Of a DNA stretch of 8,211 nucleotides, positions 1-6,229 are shown piece by piece. The translations under genes were made by a program, and so were the position numbers. Origin of the DNA: JAZFYD01 sp036443405 (GTDB taxonomy: Bacteria; Planctomycetota; PLA2); assembly GCA_036443405.1 (NCBI GenBank), contig JAZFYD010000161.1, forward strand, positions 1 to 8,211. The letters are read 5' to 3'. Position 1 is the first letter of the stretch; the number at the start of each line of letters is the position of its first letter. Below the pieces are notes generated by a model that did no database searches, was not told the origin of the DNA, and saw only the letters and a list, made by a program, of their open reading frames with translations.

Positions 1-1607
1 TGCACGAGGCAATCGACGTGCACCGTTTCCGCGATGGGCCGTCGTCCCGGTTGTTCGCGTGTTCACCCGACGGGCGACTGTTGGTGTTTTCGGACGACGG
101 ACGGGAGTTTCGACGGATCGAGGTCGACACTGGCGTGTCCGTGTCGGTGCCGCTCGAGGCGGATGTTGCCGAGGTGTCCTCCATCCGGTTCAGCGCGACG
201 GGACGATTTCTAGTACTGGTGCACAAGAACGGCGCTCTCTCCGTCCTCGATGCGAAGGACCTGCGGATGGTGCGCAGGATCGTCGACCCGCCCGTGTCGG
301 AGTTTCATCCGACCGGGCCATACGACTTGTTCTTGTGGTCTCCGGATCCCGAAACGCCGGCGCGTCGCGTCGTGGACCTGCAGCGCGGCACGGACGTCGG
401 CGAGCGTGTGGACCAACGGCTGCGCGGGGCGTCGCAGTGGATTGCGGACACCACCGGCCGCCTGGTTGTGCTCGATGGCGGCCAGCGCGTCCAGGTCGTC
501 GAACTTGCGCACAACGAGACGTTGTATATGGACGAACCCCAGGACGCGGATCGGCAAGTGCTTGCGATCAGTGCGCACGGGTGTTTCGTCGCCTCTGCCG
601 GACGAACCGTGCGCTTTTGGGATGTGCGTAACGAGCTTCTTCAGTGGGAGCTCGCGTCGCCGCGCGGCGATCGAGCGGTTGCGATCGCGTTCAACGAACA
701 CGAGGACCGGGCCGCGATCGGCTATCGCAGCGGCTTGGTACGTATCGTCGATGTCGCGGATCGGCGCGTCCTGACCAGCGCGATGGATGTGCGCGCGATG
801 CCCGCGCAGGGGGGACATGATCGCGGTCCGCTCCGCATCCGGTTCGACACCGCGGTTGGTGAGGTGGCTTGTGTTGGGTTCGAACAGGTCTCCCGCTGGG
901 TCGCGCCGGCCGAAGGTAAACCCGGCGTGCCCCGTGTGCCGAGTCTGCCCGGGGAGCTGCGTCTTGCTGAGGGCCTGTCCAAGTCCGCGATAGTGGCGTT
1001 TCGGATTGCCTACCATCCTCGGGGTCGTTTTCTGCTCACCTCCGGTGCCGTGAGTGTGTGGGGCGCCGTGACTGTGTGGGATACATGGTCCGAAACCGAG
1101 GCCGACACTGGGAACTACTGGCATCCCTACAGGGGAGGCGACGAACCTCCTCGCGAACTGCTCGCGAGATTGGTCCGCGTATCCGACTCGTTGCCTGCGG
1201 ACCTTGTTTCTGAGAGTTCTCCGAGCGTACTCGCCGGCCGCTCCGCATTCGTCGGCTCGCGCGACGGCACGATCGCGATGTGGGACGTTGAAGCCCATAT
1301 CCGCATGCTCACGCTTGTGGGCCATGAGGGCGCCGTCGTCGATCTCGACTTCGATCCCATCGACGGGACCCTCGCGTCTGTATCCGAAGACGGCACGGTG
1401 CGGCTCTGGCACACGATGCCGGTTGCGGCACGACGGGCCCGCGCTAGCGAGGCCGCACAGCGCGGGGACTTTCTCTGGGAGATCGTTAGGCGGCATCGAG
1501 GTCGCTTCCGCCGCCGCTCGGAAATCGCGGACCGGATCCGGGCCGATCGCTCACTGAACGATGCCGACCGCGATGCCGCTGTCGAGCTCTGCCTCCGGGG
1601 GTATTGA
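1..1607 (+). CDS. WD40-repeat protein, C-terminal part (5' partial), possibly the propeller of a Ser/Thr kinase
   Basis: The frame has no stop back to base 3, so the GTG at 18 is only a default start and the protein probably begins outside the window. Numbered from that GTG, 529 residues are visible. They form degenerate WD40 blades: strands ending in FWD (Trp201), TVWD (Trp354), a GSRDGT...MWD blade (Trp422) and the best repeat, GHEGAV at 435 through SEDGTVRLW (Trp464), with weaker blades at about 8-90 and 220-250. WD40 propellers are protein-docking platforms. The tail after 470 is basic and ends in an 'R.D.SLNDADRDAAVEL' segment like the C-terminal tails of kinase-WD40 fusions in Planctomycetota. 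No kinase motif is visible, so a kinase domain upstream is inference. The gene ends 68 bp before the sigma-factor ATG, on the same strand, which supports a shared signalling role. WD40 is confident; the kinase link is not. Confidence 0.85.
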   Translation, partial: HEAIDVHRFRDGPSSRLFACSPDGRLLVFSDDGREFRRIEVDTGVSVSVPLEADVAEVSSIRFSATGRFLVLVHKNGALSVLDAKDLRMVRRIVDPPVSEFHPTGPYDLFLWSPDPETPARRVVDLQRGTDVGERVDQRLRGASQWIADTTGRLVVLDGGQRVQVVELAHNETLYMDEPQDADRQVLAISAHGCFVASAGRTVRFWDVRNELLQWELASPRGDRAVAIAFNEHEDRAAIGYRSGLVRIVDVADRRVLTSAMDVRAMPAQGGHDRGPLRIRFDTAVGEVACVGFEQVSRWVAPAEGKPGVPRVPSLPGELRLAEGLSKSAIVAFRIAYHPRGRFLLTSGAVSVWGAVTVWDTWSETEADTGNYWHPYRGGDEPPRELLARLVRVSDSLPADLVSESSPSVLAGRSAFVGSRDGTIAMWDVEAHIRMLTLVGHEGAVVDLDFDPIDGTLASVSEDGTVRLWHTMPVAARRARASEAAQRGDFLWEIVRRHRGRFRRRSEIADRIRADRSLNDADRDAAVELCLRGY

Positions 1608-1663
1608 GAACTTCCGCGCCCAAGCGGGGTCATCTGCAGATCCGAATCCGCCGCGATCTTCCG

Positions 1664-1669
1664 TATCAT
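1664..1669 (+). promoter_or_regulatory. Candidate -10 element of the sigma-factor gene (TATCAT)
   Basis: TATCAT matches the TATAAT consensus at five of six bases and ends six bases before the ATG at 1676. Transcription would then start at or next to the start codon, giving a leaderless mRNA. No Shine-Dalgarno sequence precedes the ATG, which agrees. No good -35 box is seen about 17 bp upstream. A similar TATCAC-TGGG stands before the gene at 2315. Confidence 0.35.
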
Positions 1670-1675
1670 GGGCTC

Positions 1676-2257
1676 ATGAGTGATGGTCTGAACGACGGCG
1701 TTCGCCGCGAGGCGACCGACCTGCTTCTCGCGATGGGTGAGCGCGGCGAGGTGTCCGACCCGCGGTTGGATCCGTTGGTCTATGAGGAAGTGCGCCGTCT
1801 GGCCCAGCGCCTGATGCGACGCGAGCACTCGTCGCACACGCTGCAGCCGACCGCGCTGGCGAACGAGGCTTACGCTCGCCTGATCGACTCCGACCGGGTC
1901 ACCGCGAAGGACAAGGGCCATTTTTTGGCGCTCGCAGCGCGATCGATGAGGCGGATCCTCGTCGATCACGCCCGCCGCCGAAATGCGGCCAAGCGCGGCG
2001 GTGGTTGGGATCAGATCACCCTCTCGGACCTCACCTCGAACGCGACGGCTCCGCTGGACCTGCTGCAGTTGGACGAGGCTCTGGGCATGCTCGCGGACCT
2101 CGACGATCGGAAGGCCAATGTCGTGGAGCTCCGGTTTTTTGCCGGACTTTCGCTGGTCGAAGTGGCTGAAACGCTTGGGACCTCGGAGGCCACGGTGAGG
2201 GCCGATTGGTTCGTCGCGCGGGCCTGGTTGGCAGCCCGGCTCCAGCCTCCCGAATAA
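1676..2257 (+). CDS. ECF-like sigma factor (Sigma70_ECF / sigma-70 X6 type)
   Basis: A 193-residue RNA polymerase sigma factor that should direct polymerase to a specific promoter set. Region 2 covers about residues 30-105 and contains the subgroup hallmark TLQPTALANEAYARLI (55-70), followed by FLALAARSMRRILVDHARRR (83-102), the usual core-binding and -10 recognition segment. A linker leads to region 4 (about 133-190), with the helix-turn-helix LSLVEVAETLGTSEATVRADW for -35 recognition and the family ending ARAWLAARL. The frame can be extended to a TTG at 1604 overlapping the WD40 stop, but the ATG at 1676 gives the normal family length and a normal N-terminus, and a -10-like box lies just before it. 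No anti-sigma factor with a transmembrane segment is adjacent. In this group, control often involves neighbouring Ser/Thr kinases, which fits the WD40 gene before it and the kinase-leader-like gene after it. Confidence 0.93.
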   Translation: MSDGLNDGVRREATDLLLAMGERGEVSDPRLDPLVYEEVRRLAQRLMRREHSSHTLQPTALANEAYARLIDSDRVTAKDKGHFLALAARSMRRILVDHARRRNAAKRGGGWDQITLSDLTSNATAPLDLLQLDEALGMLADLDDRKANVVELRFFAGLSLVEVAETLGTSEATVRADWFVARAWLAARLQPPE

Positions 2258-2258
2258 A

Positions 2259-2284
2259 AACAGAAGTTTCTCTGCGTTTTTGCG
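2259..2284 (+). terminator. A/T-rich imperfect hairpin after the sigma-factor stop; possible terminator or upstream promoter element
   Basis: Immediately after the TAA stop, an AAAAAC arm and a GTTTTT arm enclose AGA...TCT, giving roughly a nine-pair stem with a two-base bulge and a six-base loop, ending in five T. It stands out from the GC-rich surroundings. It could end the sigma transcript. Alternatively, the T-run (2277-2281) could be part of a -35 region, since it lies about 16-17 bp upstream of TATCAC at 2299. These roles cannot be separated from sequence alone. Confidence 0.3.
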
Positions 2285-2298
2285 CCGGGTTCGCGCGA

Positions 2299-2304
2299 TA
2301 TCAC
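2299..2304 (+). promoter_or_regulatory. Candidate -10 element of the small gene at 2315 (TATCAC)
   Basis: TATCAC followed by TGGGAATACC places a -10-like box ten bases before the ATG at 2315, with no Shine-Dalgarno sequence between. The sigma gene has TATCAT-GGG in nearly the same place. The two boxes could be read by the same sigma factor, possibly the one encoded here (inference). Confidence 0.3.
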
Positions 2305-2314
2305 TGGGAATACC

Positions 2315-2623
2315 ATGCTGCCGGAACCGTTCCCTCCGCTCGACCGAGAGCAGTTTCAACGGGTCTCGGAGATCTTCGCCGAGGTGCTCGAGAAGCGCAT
2401 CGCGCTCGAGGATCAGAAGGACTTCGTCCGCGAGCGCGTCGGCGATGACGACGCGGTCGCCCGGGACGTGTTGGCAATGCTGCGACTTCACAGACTCGAG
2501 GAGGATTGCAGCAGCCTCGAGGATTCGGCCAAGGATGCCGTGTGGCTCGAAATCAAGGCGCTCGGCGCGATGCTGAACCGCGGCATTGTGGAGCCGGGCT
2601 CCGAAGACGCGCCGTCGGCCTAG
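2315..2623 (+). CDS. Small protein resembling the N-terminal leader of Ser/Thr kinases, without a kinase domain
   Basis: A 102-residue acidic soluble protein with no signal peptide or membrane segment. Residues 9-57 (LDREQFQRVSEIFAEVLEK..., then FVRERVGDDDAVARDVLAML) follow the pattern of the helical leader before the kinase domain in many Planctomycetota, Acidobacteriota and Myxococcota kinases: 'R...V..IF..AL......R..FL...CGDD..LR.EV..LL'. Here the usual proline/glutamate stretch is replaced by EKRIALEDQKD. After residue 60 no glycine-rich loop, catalytic lysine or HRD motif follows; the protein ends in an acidic tail, and the stop is well inside any kinase. Its position 57 bp after an ECF-like sigma gene is where such a kinase is often found. 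It may be a stand-alone adaptor or regulator of the sigma factor, or the remnant of a deleted kinase gene. Coding status is likely because of the position and -10-like box; function is unknown. Confidence 0.65.
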   Translation: MLPEPFPPLDREQFQRVSEIFAEVLEKRIALEDQKDFVRERVGDDDAVARDVLAMLRLHRLEEDCSSLEDSAKDAVWLEIKALGAMLNRGIVEPGSEDAPSA

Positions 2624-2643
2624 GCCTAGGGTCTGGCGGAGAT
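2619..2643 (+). repeat. Stop-codon hairpin plus CTAGGGTCTG element, copy A
   Basis: CCTAGGCCTAGG (2619-2630) is a perfect 12-bp palindrome that contains the TAG stop of the small gene. It is followed by GTCTGGCGGAGAT. The same design, with the ten-base core CTAGGGTCTG identical, lies at the 3' end of the acetyltransferase gene on the other strand (7450-7421). Here it lies in the 33-bp gap between convergent genes, which suggests a transcript-end signal (inference). There is no T-run of the usual intrinsic-terminator kind. Confidence 0.45.
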
Positions 2644-2656
2644 TTCAGGCAGGCCC

Positions 2657-3697
2657 TTAGCGTCCGCCGCGCCCGCCCGCTCCGCCCCAGCCCTGGCGCC
2701 ACTGGGCCTCGACCATCACACGCTGGTTGAAGTCTCGCGCAAACTGGTTGTCCCCGTCGATGGCGAGCGCGCGTTGCGCGCAAGACAGGCTGTTCTTGTA
2801 GTCGCGGCGGATGATGTAGACGCTGCCCACGTTCACCCATGCCTCGACACCCTCTTTTTGCGCCAGCTTGAGCAACTCGTCGAGCTCTACCGTGAGTTGC
2901 GCATCCTCGGTGTGCGTCGACTTCGCCTTCTCGATCTGCTTGATCGTGTTCTCGAAGTACTTCGCCGCGCTCTCCAACTTGTTGCGCTTCTGGCCCGAGT
3001 TCTTCGTGCGCAGGCCACTGACGACCTTTTCCTGGCCTCGGCGAATGCGCCGCTCCAGAGGGTCGATGACCTTCGTGCGCGCGCGTTCCGCCTTCAACTC
3101 CTCCTTGGCCTGCTTCTTCTCGAGTTCCTCCATGCGCGACGCTCGCTTATCGTCGGATTCGCCGACCTCGCGCATGTGCAGCGACGACAGCAGGCGCCCG
3201 GCCTCGTCCGCAGCGTGGCACTCATCGAATTCGGTCAGGATCATCGAGCAGGCACGCTCGGCGAGTTGGTAGTTGCCCTCGCCGCGCGCGCGATGCGCCG
3301 TCTTGAGCAACTCCTTCGCCACGTCGTCGCGAATCTTCGGGAGGATTTCGGTCTCAAATTTCTCGACGAGCTTCGGGTCGAGCGCCTTGGCGTGGTTGTA
3401 GTGCAGGCGCGACTGGTTGGGGTAACCCCGCTCGTAGCAGAAAACCGCGAGCTGGAGATTGCCCTTGGCGTCGTCCTTCACGTGCTGGGCCCAAAGGACG
3501 TAGAACGCGAGCCCGTCGAGTTTCTTCTGGCTGAGTGACAGCTCACCTGTGCCTGTCTTCAGGCGGATGCCGTTTTCCGAAACGGAGACGATCTCGCCCT
3601 TCCGCATCGTTCCGTCCCGCAGCATCACCATCGTTTCCTCGGCGAACGCCGCGGGTACAACACAAAGCAAGAGTGCAAGTCCTACGATCCAGCGCAT
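2657..3697 (-). CDS. Secreted protein with Lsm/SH3-like small-barrel domain, coiled coil and TPR
   Basis: A 346-residue exported protein of unknown function. Residues 1-19 are a signal peptide (Arg2, hydrophobic core, AFA cleavage site before EE), so it should act in the periplasm or outside. Residues 22-64 look like the small beta-barrel often found in planctomycetal secreted proteins: LRDGT..KGEIVSVSENGIRLKT..GELSL. Residues 70-175 are helical with TPR-like spacing (YNHAKALDP; GNYQLAERACSMIL). Residues 181-225 form a highly charged likely coiled coil, and 284-318 make the clearest TPR (AWVNVGSVYIIRRDYKNSLSCAQRALAID). The end is a short Gly/Arg tail (336-346). The ATG at 3697 is chosen because it begins the signal peptide and has GAGG (3710-3707) nine bases upstream; the frame stays open much further, over the peptidase gene, but that is a shadow. 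It follows the peptidase by 47 bp and may be co-transcribed with it. It may be a scaffold; no enzyme motif is seen. Confidence 0.85.
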   Translation of the reverse strand: MRWIVGLALLLCVVPAAFAEETMVMLRDGTMRKGEIVSVSENGIRLKTGTGELSLSQKKLDGLAFYVLWAQHVKDDAKGNLQLAVFCYERGYPNQSRLHYNHAKALDPKLVEKFETEILPKIRDDVAKELLKTAHRARGEGNYQLAERACSMILTEFDECHAADEAGRLLSSLHMREVGESDDKRASRMEELEKKQAKEELKAERARTKVIDPLERRIRRGQEKVVSGLRTKNSGQKRNKLESAAKYFENTIKQIEKAKSTHTEDAQLTVELDELLKLAQKEGVEAWVNVGSVYIIRRDYKNSLSCAQRALAIDGDNQFARDFNQRVMVEAQWRQGWGGAGGRGGR

Positions 3698-3706
3698 GTT
3701 GGTTTT

Positions 3707-3710
3707 CCTC
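3707..3710 (-). promoter_or_regulatory. Shine-Dalgarno sequence for the secreted TPR protein
   Basis: GAGG on the minus strand (within CGAGGAAAACC) lies nine bases before the ATG at 3697. It fixes this start rather than the much longer open frame, and it is the best ribosome-binding site in the window. Confidence 0.6.
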
Positions 3711-3744
3711 GGGGAACAACCATAGCGACTTGGGCGCGGGACTG

Positions 3745-5454
3745 CTACTCGCCGACGCGTTCCATCACTGCGGCCACGATCTCGCGAAACGTCGATTCGT
3801 CCATGCTCAGGCGCGCGCCGGCAGCTTCGAACAGTTGCGGCAACGGACGGCTGCCTCCGAGGTCCAGCGCCCGCCGGTACGCGGCGATGGCCGCGGCGAA
3901 GTCCTCGCGCGACGCGCGCCACACCTGTAGCGCACCCAGCTGCGCGATGCCGTAGGCGATGTAGTACATCGGGTGCGAAAACAGATGCGGGATGGCCTGC
4001 CACTGGTCGTCCCGCGCCCACTCCACGCCGGACCAATCGATGTCGGGCGTGAAGCGGCTCGCGAGTTCCGCCCACTTCGCGCGGCGCTCGTCCCGCGTGT
4101 GATCCGTCGTGAAGATGAAGTGTTGAAACGCGTCGACGTGGGCGATGCGGGGCAGCATCCGGATGGCCTGTTCGAAGTGGTGGCGGACGATCGGCGCGGC
4201 GTGCTCTTCGCCGCAGAGCCTTTCGAGCCGTTCGATGCCGAAGTGCTCCATCGCCATGCTCGCGACTTCGCAAAACTCGGCCGGTGCATGCATGTAGCGG
4301 GCGACTCGTTGGTTGCGCGCCGCGAGGGAGTGGAACGCGTGGCCGCCTTCGTGCAGCAGGAACCGGAGATCGGACGGGTCTCCCGCTGTGTTTCCGAAGA
4401 TGAACGGAAGCCGGATGTCCCCGATCATGCTGTTGTAGCCGCCCGGCGACTTGGCCGGTCGCGCGACGACGTCGATCAGCCCGTTGCGAATCAGGATGTC
4501 GAAATCCCGCGCGAAGGAAGGGTCCACCGCATCGAACAGCGAACGCACGAAACGGATGTAATCGTCGCCCGGCTGGAAAAGCGGTTCCGGAGAGCGCGCC
4601 CACGGGTTCATGGCCGCGTCCCACGGCCGCAGCGTGTCGAGCTCCATGGCCTCGCGGCGCGTGGTCTCGAGGTCGCGGACCGCCGGCACAACGACCGTCT
4701 CCACCGCCTTCTGAAACTCGACGCAGTCGTCCGGCGTGTAGTCGAACCGCATCTGGTGCGCGTGGGCGAAATCGCGGAAGTTCTCGAATCCGGCGTTGCG
4801 TGCGGCTTGCGCACGGACCTCGAGCACCTCGTCGAGCAGATCATCGACTCCCTCGCGCAGCGTGGAGCGTTTGTCGGAAATTGCCAGGAACGTCGATTTC
4901 CGCACCTCGCGATCCGGGTCGCTTAGTCGGGTCTGAGCCTCGGCCTGCGTGCACTTCTTCCCGTCGATTTCCACGAGCGCGCCGCCGACGAGTTTCTTCC
5001 ACTCGGCGACGATGCGCCGGTCCTCGCTGATCAGTTCGATGTTCTCGGCGCGGTAGAGATCACGGCTACGCTTGCGATCGCGGACGAGAACATCCAGTTC
5101 GCCGTCGAGTTCATCCAGGACCGGGCTGCCGAGAAAACGGCGATTCAGTTCGTCGTCCAGCCTCTCCCACACCGGGAGGGCCTCGGTCCGGAACGCGCGC
5201 AACGCCTCACCCGCGGCCGTGTCGTCGGTCTTGCGATCGAACGCGATGCGGCAGCGCGAGTAACCGCCGCTGATAAAGGAACCGAGTTGGCCCCAGTCGT
5301 AGATCCAGGTCGTCCAGTCGACCACGCCGGCAAGCGGCCGGTCCAAGAGCTCGCGCGCCTGCGCCTCGATCGCGCTCGCGTCCGAGGGGTCGAAGTCCTT
5401 GGGGAGAATGCGCGGCGCGGGTACGTCGACGTCGGGGGTTTTCGTGATCTGCAT
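3745..5454 (-). CDS. M3-family zinc oligoendopeptidase
   Basis: A 569-residue cytoplasmic metallopeptidase expected to cut short peptides. The zinc motif HEGGH lies at 368-372 in FLLHEGGHAFHSLAAR, with His368 and His372 as ligands and Glu369 as the catalytic base. The third ligand is probably Glu396 in PAEFCEVASMAMEHF, 24 residues after His372, the spacing expected of thimet-oligopeptidase/PepF relatives. Near the C-terminus, HPMYYIAYGIAQLGALQVW (494-512) supplies the conserved tyrosines (Tyr497/498, Tyr501) that stabilise the transition state. GGYNSMI..IRLPFIFGN (338-355) is also typical of the family. Length is normal for the M3 subgroup distinct from classical PepF, so no symbol is given. 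There is no signal peptide. GGAG lies four bases before the ATG at 5454. The gene reads away from the ABC operon and into the secreted TPR gene; no functional link to the TPR gene is evident. Confidence 0.94.
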   Translation of the reverse strand: MQITKTPDVDVPAPRILPKDFDPSDASAIEAQARELLDRPLAGVVDWTTWIYDWGQLGSFISGGYSRCRIAFDRKTDDTAAGEALRAFRTEALPVWERLDDELNRRFLGSPVLDELDGELDVLVRDRKRSRDLYRAENIELISEDRRIVAEWKKLVGGALVEIDGKKCTQAEAQTRLSDPDREVRKSTFLAISDKRSTLREGVDDLLDEVLEVRAQAARNAGFENFRDFAHAHQMRFDYTPDDCVEFQKAVETVVVPAVRDLETTRREAMELDTLRPWDAAMNPWARSPEPLFQPGDDYIRFVRSLFDAVDPSFARDFDILIRNGLIDVVARPAKSPGGYNSMIGDIRLPFIFGNTAGDPSDLRFLLHEGGHAFHSLAARNQRVARYMHAPAEFCEVASMAMEHFGIERLERLCGEEHAAPIVRHHFEQAIRMLPRIAHVDAFQHFIFTTDHTRDERRAKWAELASRFTPDIDWSGVEWARDDQWQAIPHLFSHPMYYIAYGIAQLGALQVWRASREDFAAAIAAYRRALDLGGSRPLPQLFEAAGARLSMDESTFREIVAAVMERVGE

Positions 5455-5490
5455 GAGGCTCCAAGGTCTGCGGGGCCGGGCGGCCAGCGG

Positions 5491-5500
5491 GATAGCATAA
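5491..5500 (-). promoter_or_regulatory. Candidate -10 region for the peptidase gene
   Basis: On the minus strand, TTATGCTATC contains TATGCT, four of six matches to TATAAT, about 40 bases before the peptidase ATG. It is the only A/T-rich patch in the 97-bp divergent gap. No clear -35 box was found. Confidence 0.3.
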
Positions 5501-5536
5501 ACGGTCGGCGCCTCGCGCGGTTGCCTGTCGGGCGTG

Positions 5537-5542
5537 TAGAGT
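5537..5542 (+). promoter_or_regulatory. Candidate -10 element of the ABC operon (TAGAGT)
   Basis: TAGAGT, within TGTAGAGT, has the TAnnnT form with an upstream TG and ends nine bases before the ATG at 5552. No Shine-Dalgarno sequence is present, so a leaderless or nearly leaderless transcript is possible. A TTGCCT at 5521 is too close to be its -35 box. Confidence 0.25.
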
Positions 5543-5551
5543 CTGGCTCGA

Positions 5552-6229
5552 ATGAGCGTTGCCGTTTCGATCCGGGATCTCGAGTTTCGCTACGCGGATG
5601 GCCCGTTTTGCCTGCGCGTGGACTCGCTGCAGATCGAAGCGGGGGCGCGGGTCGGCCTCGTCGGACCCAGCGGCTCGGGCAAGACCACATTGCTGCAGCT
5701 GGTATCCGGCATCGAGTTGCCGCAGCGCGGACGGATCGACGTCGGCGAGCTTTCCGTGACTTCGCTTACGGACGCGGAGCGGCGCCGGTTCCGCATTCGC
5801 CGGGTCGGCTCGGTGTTCCAGGAATTCGAGTTGCTCGACTACCTCGACGTTCTCGACAACATCCTCCTGCCGTACAGGATTCACGGGGCGCTGCAGCTCG
5901 ACGACGGCGTGCGGGACCGGGCGATCGCTTTGGCCGAGAGCACGGGAATCGGGGATTTGCAGAACCGCGGAGTCCGACGCCTGTCCCAAGGCGAGCGGCA
6001 GCGCGTCGCGATCTGCCGTGCGCTTCTGCCGCAGCCGGAGCTGCTGCTCGCCGACGAGCCGACCGGGAATTTGGATCCGAAGAGTAAGGACGTCGTGTTC
6101 GATCTCCTCTTGCAACACGCGTCCCGCGAGGGCGCGACGTTGATCGCTGCGACGCACGACCACGGGCTGCTGGATCGATTCGAGCGCGTCGTGGATCTCG
6201 CGTCGTTCGTGGCGGAGGCCGGCGCGTGA
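5552..6229 (+). CDS. ABC transporter ATP-binding protein (LolD/MacB/FtsE class)
   Basis: A 225-residue ATPase with every core motif: Walker A GPSGSGKTT (38-46), Q-loop Gln90 in VFQEFELLDYLDVLDNILLP, signature LSQGERQR (144-151), Walker B LLLADEP (164-170, catalytic Glu169), D-loop GNLD (172-175) and switch His202 in AATHD. The second-half pattern 'ERQRVAICRAL' and 'DEPTGNLD' places it with ATPases that drive FtsX-type permeases, which move substrates from the membrane or periplasm rather than import nutrients. The signature has Gln where LSGGE is usual; this is a known tolerated change. The start is the ATG at 5552, preceded by a -10-like box and no Shine-Dalgarno sequence. The stop overlaps the permease start (GTGA), so the two are translationally coupled and should form one complex, two ATPases with two permeases. 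Confidence 0.95.
   Translation: MSVAVSIRDLEFRYADGPFCLRVDSLQIEAGARVGLVGPSGSGKTTLLQLVSGIELPQRGRIDVGELSVTSLTDAERRRFRIRRVGSVFQEFELLDYLDVLDNILLPYRIHGALQLDDGVRDRAIALAESTGIGDLQNRGVRRLSQGERQRVAICRALLPQPELLLADEPTGNLDPKSKDVVFDLLLQHASREGATLIAATHDHGLLDRFERVVDLASFVAEAGA

Noticed and set aside
210..1496. Long minus-strand open frame of 428 codons antisense to the WD40 gene
   Set aside because: High GC content leaves the opposite strand open. The translation has no recognisable domain, and the plus frame shows clear WD40 motifs.
1604..1675. TTG start at 1604 giving a longer sigma factor and an overlap with the WD40 stop
   Set aside because: The added 24 residues do not resemble the family, and the ATG at 1676 gives normal length with a -10-like box before it.
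1127..2491. Minus-strand open frame of 454 codons spanning the WD40 end and the sigma gene
   Set aside because: It runs antisense to two supported genes and across their gap, with low-complexity Arg/Ser-rich sequence and no family motif.
3662..3697. Possible lipobox (LLLC at residues 9-12) in the secreted TPR protein
   Set aside because: Leucine rather than a small residue precedes the cysteine, and the cysteine lies too early in the hydrophobic core. The AFA site at residues 17-19 fits signal peptidase I better.
3698..4624. In-frame upstream extension of the secreted TPR protein into the peptidase gene
   Set aside because: The extension is same-strand, out-of-frame shadow of the peptidase. 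The ATG at 3697 has a Shine-Dalgarno sequence and begins a signal peptide.
3973..4926. Plus-strand open frame of 317 codons inside the peptidase gene
   Set aside because: It is antisense to the HEGGH-containing peptidase, Arg/Val-rich and without motifs.
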